The position numbers and the translations under genes are program-made. 64,000 nucleotides of DNA from Pseudonocardia xinjiangensis (GTDB lineage: Bacteria; Actinomycetota; Actinomycetes; Mycobacteriales; Pseudonocardiaceae): the NCBI RefSeq assembly GCF_012911925.1, contig NZ_JAAXKY010000017.1:1-64000 (forward strand), read 5' to 3'. The notes under the pieces were generated by a model. It was not told the origin of the DNA and did no database searches. It saw only the letters and a program-made list of their open reading frames with translations. Numbering within the stretch: position 1 is the stretch's first letter; each line of letters opens with the position of its first letter. Shown here piece by piece: positions 60,016-64,000 of the stretch.

Positions 60016-62859
60016 TCAGCTGCAGCCGCTGGTGGAGCCGCAGCCCTCGCACAGGTAGCACGAACCCGCCGGACGCATCTTCGTGCCGCACGTCATGCAC
60101 AGCGGCGCGTCGGCGGCCTTGCCGAGACGCAGCTCCAGCAGCTCGGTGGAGCTGCCGACCTCGACGGGAGCACGGGTGGCACCGGGGGTGCGCTCCACCT
60201 CGTCGCCCGCCGGGGCGGCATCGACCGTGAACCGCAGGCTCTCGACGTCGACGTCGCCGTAACCCGCGGAGTAGTCGGTGCCCGCCACCTGCTTCGTGCG
60301 CTCCTCCGCGGAGAAGATGCCGAGCTGCGCGCGCTTCTCGTAGGGCAGGTGGTCGAGCGCGAGCCGGCGGAACAGGTAGTCGAGCACGCTCGTGGCGATC
60401 CGGACGTCCGGGTCGTCGGTCATGCCGGCGGGCTCGAAGCGCAGGTTGGAGAACTTCGAGACGTAGAACTCGAGCGGGATCCCGTACTGCAGGCCCACCG
60501 AGATCGACATCGAGAACGCGTCCATCACACCCGAGAGGGTGGAACCCTGCTTGCCCAGCTTGACGAAGATCTCGCCGAGGCCGTTGTCGGGGTAGGAACC
60601 CGCGGTGAGGTAGCCCTCGGCCCCGCCGACGGTGAAGGAGACCGTCTCGCTGGGGCGCTTCTTGGGCAGCCTGCGGCGCACCGGCCGCGCCTCGACCGGG
60701 GCGGCGACCTCGGCCTTCTGCGTGGCCTTCGCCGACTTGCCCGCCGACAGCGGCTGGCCGACCTTGCAGTTGTCGCGGTAGATCGCGAGCGCCTTGAGGC
60801 CGAGCTTCCAGCCCTCCAGGTAGATCTTCTCGACGTCCTCGACGGTGGCCGCCTCCGGCATGTTGACCGTCTTCGAGATGGCCCCGGACATGAACGGCTG
60901 CACCGCGGCCATCATCCGGACGTGGCCCATGGGCGCGATCGAGCGTTCGCCCATCGCGCAGTCGAACACCTCGTAGTGCTCCTGACGCAGGCCGGGGGCG
61001 TCGATCACGTGGCCGTGCTCACCGATGTACTCGACGATGGCCTCGACCTGCTCGCCCTGGTAGCCCAGCTTCGTGAGCGCGCGCGGCACCGTCTGGTTGA
61101 CGATCTGCATGGAGCCGCCGCCGACCAGCTTCTTGAACTTGACCAGCGCGAGGTCCGGCTCGATGCCGGTGGTGTCGCAGTCCATCATCAGGCCGATGGT
61201 GCCGGTGGGGGCGAGCACCGATGCCTGGGCGTTGCGCCACCCGTTGCGCTCGCCTGTGGCGAGGCAGTCCTTCCAGGTGATCGTGGCGAGCTTGTGGACC
61301 GCGCTGCTCGCCGGGAAGGTGCGCACGTCGTCGTTGGCCGCGGCGTGCTTGCGCATGACGCGCTGGTGCGACTCGGCGTTGCGCGCGTAGCCCTCGTAGG
61401 GGCCGACCACGCCGGCGAGCTCGGCCGACCGCTTGTAGGCAGCGCCCGTCATCAGCGAGGTGATGGCCGCGGCCAGTGCCTGGCCGCCCTCCGAGTCGTA
61501 CGCGTGGCCGGTGGCCATCAGGAGCGCACCGAGGTTGGCGTAGCCGATACCGAGCTGGCGGAACTTGCGGGTGGTGTCGGCGATCGGCTCGGTGGGGAAG
61601 TCGGCGAAGCAGATCGAGATGTCCATCGCCGTGATGATCAGCTCGACGGCCTTGCGGAACCGCACCGCGTCGAACTGGCCGTCGTCGCCGAGGAACTTCA
61701 GCAGGTTCAGCGAGGCGAGGTTGCAGCTCGAGTTGTCGAGGTGCATGTACTCCGAGCAGGGGTTGGACGCGGAGATCCGGCCCGACTCGGGACAGGTGTG
61801 CCAGTCGTTGATCGTGCCGTCGTACTGGATGCCCGGGTCGGCGCACTCCCACGCGGCCTGCGCGATTGTGCGGAACAGCTTCTTCGCGCCCACCTTCTCG
61901 ATGACCTCGCCGGTCATGCGGGCCCGCAGGCCGAACTCGCCGTCGGCCTCGACGGCGCGCATGAACTCGTCGGTGACCCGCACGGAGTTGTTGGCGTTCT
62001 GGTACTGCACCGAGGTGATGTCGGAGCCACCGAGGTCCATGTCGAAGCCTGCGTCGCGCAGGACCCGGATCTTGGCCTCCTCCTTGGCCTTGGTGGCGAC
62101 GAACTCCTCGATGTCGGGGTGGTCGACGTCGAGGACGACCATCTTCGCCGCGCGGCGCGTGGCGCCACCGGACTTGATGGTGCCCGCGCTGGCGTCGGCG
62201 CCGCGCATGAACGACACCGGGCCGGACGCGGTGCCGCCGGAGGACAGCAGCTCCTTCGAGGAGCGGATGCGGGAGAGGTTGAGCCCCGCCCCCGAGCCGC
62301 CTTTGAAGATCAGCCCCTCCTCGCGGTACCAGTTGAGGATCGACTCCATCGTGTCGTCGACGGCGAGGATGAAACACGCCGAGACTTGTTGAGGGCTTGA
62401 GGTTCCGACGTTGAACCACACCGGGGAGTTGAAGCTGAACACCTGGTGCAGCAGCATCCAGGTGAGCTCCTGGCCGAAGATCTCCGCGTCGTCCTCGGTG
62501 GCGAAGTAGGCGTTGTCGAGGCCCGCGCGGCGGTACACCCCGACGACCCGGTCGATCAGCTGCCGCAGGCTCGACTCCCGCTGCGGGCTCCCCGGGGCGC
62601 CGCGGAAGTACTTGCTCGTGACGATGTTGGTGGCGTTGACCGACCAGGAGGCGGGGAACTCGACCCCGCGCTGCTCGAAGTTGACCGTGCCGTCGCGCCA
62701 GTTGGTCATGACGACGTCGCGGCGCTCCCAGGTGACCTCGTCGTACGGGTGGACACCGGGGGTGGTGTAGATCCGCTCGACGGTGAGGCCGGCGGGCCGG
62801 CCCGCCTTGCCGGGGCCCTTCTTCCCTCGCCCTGACGCGGTTCCGACGGTCTCGGTCAT
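60016..62859 (-). CDS. nrdJ: B12-dependent (class II) ribonucleotide reductase
   Basis: A 947-residue adenosylcobalamin-dependent reductase that makes dNTPs from ribonucleotides with no oxygen requirement. Visible class II hallmarks: FSFNSPVWFNVG, GGSGAGLNLSRIRSS, the SNPCSEYMHLDN finger loop with catalytic Cys, ASVLAPTGTIGLMMDC, and a long C-terminal extension ending in a zinc-ribbon CMTCGTKM then CYLCEGCG. ATG 62859. nrdR is upstream on the same strand, 150 bases away, and probably controls it. No B12 riboswitch is evident before either gene, though a partial B12-box-like sequence was considered and rejected. Oxygen-dependent reductases presumably lie elsewhere. Confidence 0.95.
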   Translation of the reverse strand: MTETVGTASGRGKKGPGKAGRPAGLTVERIYTTPGVHPYDEVTWERRDVVMTNWRDGTVNFEQRGVEFPASWSVNATNIVTSKYFRGAPGSPQRESSLRQLIDRVVGVYRRAGLDNAYFATEDDAEIFGQELTWMLLHQVFSFNSPVWFNVGTSSPQQVSACFILAVDDTMESILNWYREEGLIFKGGSGAGLNLSRIRSSKELLSSGGTASGPVSFMRGADASAGTIKSGGATRRAAKMVVLDVDHPDIEEFVATKAKEEAKIRVLRDAGFDMDLGGSDITSVQYQNANNSVRVTDEFMRAVEADGEFGLRARMTGEVIEKVGAKKLFRTIAQAAWECADPGIQYDGTINDWHTCPESGRISASNPCSEYMHLDNSSCNLASLNLLKFLGDDGQFDAVRFRKAVELIITAMDISICFADFPTEPIADTTRKFRQLGIGYANLGALLMATGHAYDSEGGQALAAAITSLMTGAAYKRSAELAGVVGPYEGYARNAESHQRVMRKHAAANDDVRTFPASSAVHKLATITWKDCLATGERNGWRNAQASVLAPTGTIGLMMDCDTTGIEPDLALVKFKKLVGGGSMQIVNQTVPRALTKLGYQGEQVEAIVEYIGEHGHVIDAPGLRQEHYEVFDCAMGERSIAPMGHVRMMAAVQPFMSGAISKTVNMPEAATVEDVEKIYLEGWKLGLKALAIYRDNCKVGQPLSAGKSAKATQKAEVAAPVEARPVRRRLPKKRPSETVSFTVGGAEGYLTAGSYPDNGLGEIFVKLGKQGSTLSGVMDAFSMSISVGLQYGIPLEFYVSKFSNLRFEPAGMTDDPDVRIATSVLDYLFRRLALDHLPYEKRAQLGIFSAEERTKQVAGTDYSAGYGDVDVESLRFTVDAAPAGDEVERTPGATRAPVEVGSSTELLELRLGKAADAPLCMTCGTKMRPAGSCYLCEGCGSTSGCS

Positions 62860-62955
62860 GCTCTCCCTCTCCTGCGATGCCGGCGGCGGGGTCCGTCGGT
62901 ACGCGGTATGGCTGCGCTGGTGATGTGTCTGCGCGTGTGGACGTGGTGCGGTGGT

Positions 62956-62991
62956 GCCGTGCTGTGCCTGGTGGCCGTGCTGTGCCTGTGG
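62956..62991. repeat. 18-bp tandem duplication between nrdR and nrdJ
   Basis: The segment GCCGTGCTGTGCCTG occurs at 62956-62970 and again at 62974-62988 in an 18-base period. It lies in the nrdR-nrdJ spacer and may be a slippage product; no regulatory role is known. Confidence 0.75.
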
Positions 62992-63009
62992 CAGGTACCG
63001 GGCGTCTGT

Positions 63010-63474
63010 TCAGTCGGCGGACTGGTCGCTGCCCGGAGTGCGGAGCTCCGCGATTTCCTTCTCGAAGTCCTCGATGGAGGAGAACGACCGGTAGACGCTC
63101 GCGAAACGGAGGTAGGCGACCTCGTCGAGCTCACGCAGCGGACCGAGGATGGCCAGTCCGACCTCGTGGCTGGGGATCTCGGCCGTGCCGCCTGCGCGGA
63201 CTGCCTCCTCCACGCGGTGCGCAAGCTGCTGCAACGCGTCCTCGTCGACGGGCCGGCCCTGGCAGGCGCGGCGGACGCCGGTGACGACCTTCTCGCGGCT
63301 GAACGGTTCCGTGACGCCGCTGCGCTTGACGACGGCGAGCACGGCCTCCTCCACGGTGGTGAAGCGGCGACCGCACGAGGCGCAGGAACGTCTGCGCCGC
63401 GTGGCCTGACCGTCGTCGACCTCGCGGGAGTCGATGACCCGGCAGTCCGAGTACCGGCAGAACGGGCAGCGCAT
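63010..63474 (-). CDS. nrdR: Transcriptional repressor NrdR
   Basis: A 154-residue repressor of ribonucleotide reductase genes. The zinc ribbon is CPFC (3-6) and CASC (31-34), followed by the ATP-cone starting [20 protein letters not shown] and [16 protein letters not shown], which senses ATP/dATP. ATG 63474. It is transcribed towards nrdJ; a candidate NrdR box lies upstream (63542-63569), suggesting autoregulation. In other actinomycetes nrdR sits beside lexA, which may lie just beyond the LysM gene at the window end. Confidence 0.95.
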   Translation of the reverse strand: MRCPFCRYSDCRVIDSREVDDGQATRRRRSCASCGRRFTTVEEAVLAVVKRSGVTEPFSREKVVTGVRRACQGRPVDEDALQQLAHRVEEAVRAGGTAEIPSHEVGLAILGPLRELDEVAYLRFASVYRSFSSIEDFEKEIAELRTPGSDQSAD

Positions 63475-63541
63475 CGGACCGATCCCTTCACCACGGTGTT
63501 GTCGCCCTGGCCGCCCGGAAAACCCAGCCGGTGGACGAACA

Positions 63542-63569
63542 ACACGAGTGTAACCACAACATGTAGGGG
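63542..63569. promoter_or_regulatory. Candidate NrdR boxes upstream of nrdR
   Basis: On the plus strand ACACGAGTGT (63542-63551) and CCACAACATGTAGGGG (63554-63569) lie about 70-95 bases before the nrdR start. The second matches the palindromic NrdR-box consensus at roughly 11 of 16 bases. Two closely spaced boxes are the usual NrdR arrangement, but the match is weak. Confidence 0.4.
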
Positions 63570-63657
63570 CAAGGGAAGTCGGAGGCCCCATACGTGCCGA
63601 CCCCGTCCACCTAACGGGAACTGACCTCGCGGTGCGCGACGTGGCGGACGCCGAGGG

Positions 63658-63990
63658 TCAGCCCAGCGGGACGCGCAGCACCTGCCCGGGGCGGAGCTCC
63701 ACCGAAGTGAGGGAGTTGACGGTGACGATCCGCTCCGTGAGCGCCGCCACCTGCGCTCCCGACGCCGCCGGCGCGACGCCGCGTGCGACATCCTGGACGG
63801 TGGCCTCGGGCCCCACGGTGACCGTGGCCACCGCCGGCGCCGGACCTCCCGCACCCACCCGGGACTGTGCCACGGTGCCGGCCAGCAGCCCGAGGCCGAC
63901 CACGAGTGCCGCGGCCGCCACGGTGAGGGCAGCACCGCCCAGCACCCGGCGCACCCGGATCGTCAGCGGAGACACCGGCTCGACCACCAC
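63658..63990 (-). CDS. LysM peptidoglycan-binding protein, possibly 5'-partial
   Basis: A 110-residue membrane-anchored protein: basic start (SPLTIRVRRVLGG), one hydrophobic segment (AALTVAAAALVVGLGLLAG), then a periplasmic LysM domain (VTVGPEATVQDVARGVAP, VNSLTSVELRPGQVLRVPLG). It resembles the small LysM cell-division inhibitors next to lexA in actinomycetes (Rv2719c/YneA type). GTG 63990 is 10 bases from the window end and the frame stays open to the edge, so a longer start outside the window is possible. Confidence 0.75.
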   Translation of the reverse strand: MVVEPVSPLTIRVRRVLGGAALTVAAAALVVGLGLLAGTVAQSRVGAGGPAPAVATVTVGPEATVQDVARGVAPAASGAQVAALTERIVTVNSLTSVELRPGQVLRVPLG

Positions 63991-64000
63991 GGGGCGCCGG

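Noticed and set aside
62989-63006. Possible B12 box (minus strand GCCCGGTACCTGCC)
   Set aside because: Only the second half matches the consensus, other riboswitch elements are missing and the spacer is short.

Overview
The window is very GC-rich, has strong G/C bias at third codon positions and uses many GTG/TTG starts. It carries actinobacterial signature families (DUF3145, DUF3052, DUF5709, DUF5997, DUF1918, AhpE-type peroxiredoxin, a FasR-like regulator next to fabD-fabH-acpP-fabF, homodimeric aceE, B12-dependent nrdJ with nrdR). This indicates an actinomycete chromosome, probably a Pseudonocardia-like member of the Pseudonocardiaceae; the genus is my inference. The first 23 bases are sequencing adapter, so position 1 is a contig end.

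Layout. 0-5.5 kb: a minus-strand catabolic operon (LysR regulator, FAD oxidoreductase, MFS carrier, two-subunit aconitase X). 6.2-7.4 kb: a toxin-antitoxin pair (XRE / AbiEii-type nucleotidyltransferase) with a perfect 22-bp palindromic operator. 7.4-11 kb: GntR/FCD regulator divergent from a class III CoA-transferase and a fused carboxyltransferase. 11-18.6 kb: a MocR-like regulator that has lost its PLP lysine, a PuuE-like deacetylase, stress proteins, and an amidohydrolase + glutamine-synthetase pair (a split FluG). 19-27.9 kb: NhaA, AI-2E-type permease, MFS, a frameshifted FAD desaturase with divergent TetR, VOC and NlpC/P60 proteins. 27.9-31.6 kb: a complete compatible-solute ABC importer whose first permease seems to start at ATC. 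31.6-39.5 kb: MFS, LtrA, hydrolases, an ECF41 sigma factor divergent from its usual carboxymuconolactone-decarboxylase partner, DUF5997 with an HTH-less LysR-like protein.

39.5-42 kb is the accessory spot: a decayed toxin-antitoxin pair, then a tRNA-Val(TAC) whose 3' half is repeated (44 bp) 1.53 kb away, bracketing a 5' integrase fragment, a 5' relaxase fragment and an intact DUF664/DinB gene. This is the scar of an integrative conjugative element.

42-64 kb is core: AhpE, phospholipase D-like protein, DUF3052, aceE, cold-shock protein, TetR, pirin, then fasR-fabD-fabH-acpP-fabF with DUF3145, a secreted beta-helix protein, MBL-fold hydrolase, small HTH protein, alpha/beta hydrolase, VOC protein, and finally nrdR-nrdJ and a LysM protein. 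aceE (pyruvate to acetyl-CoA) and the fab operon (acetyl/malonyl-CoA to fatty acids) are metabolically linked. nrdR-nrdJ-LysM resembles the lexA/nrdR neighbourhood of other actinomycetes.
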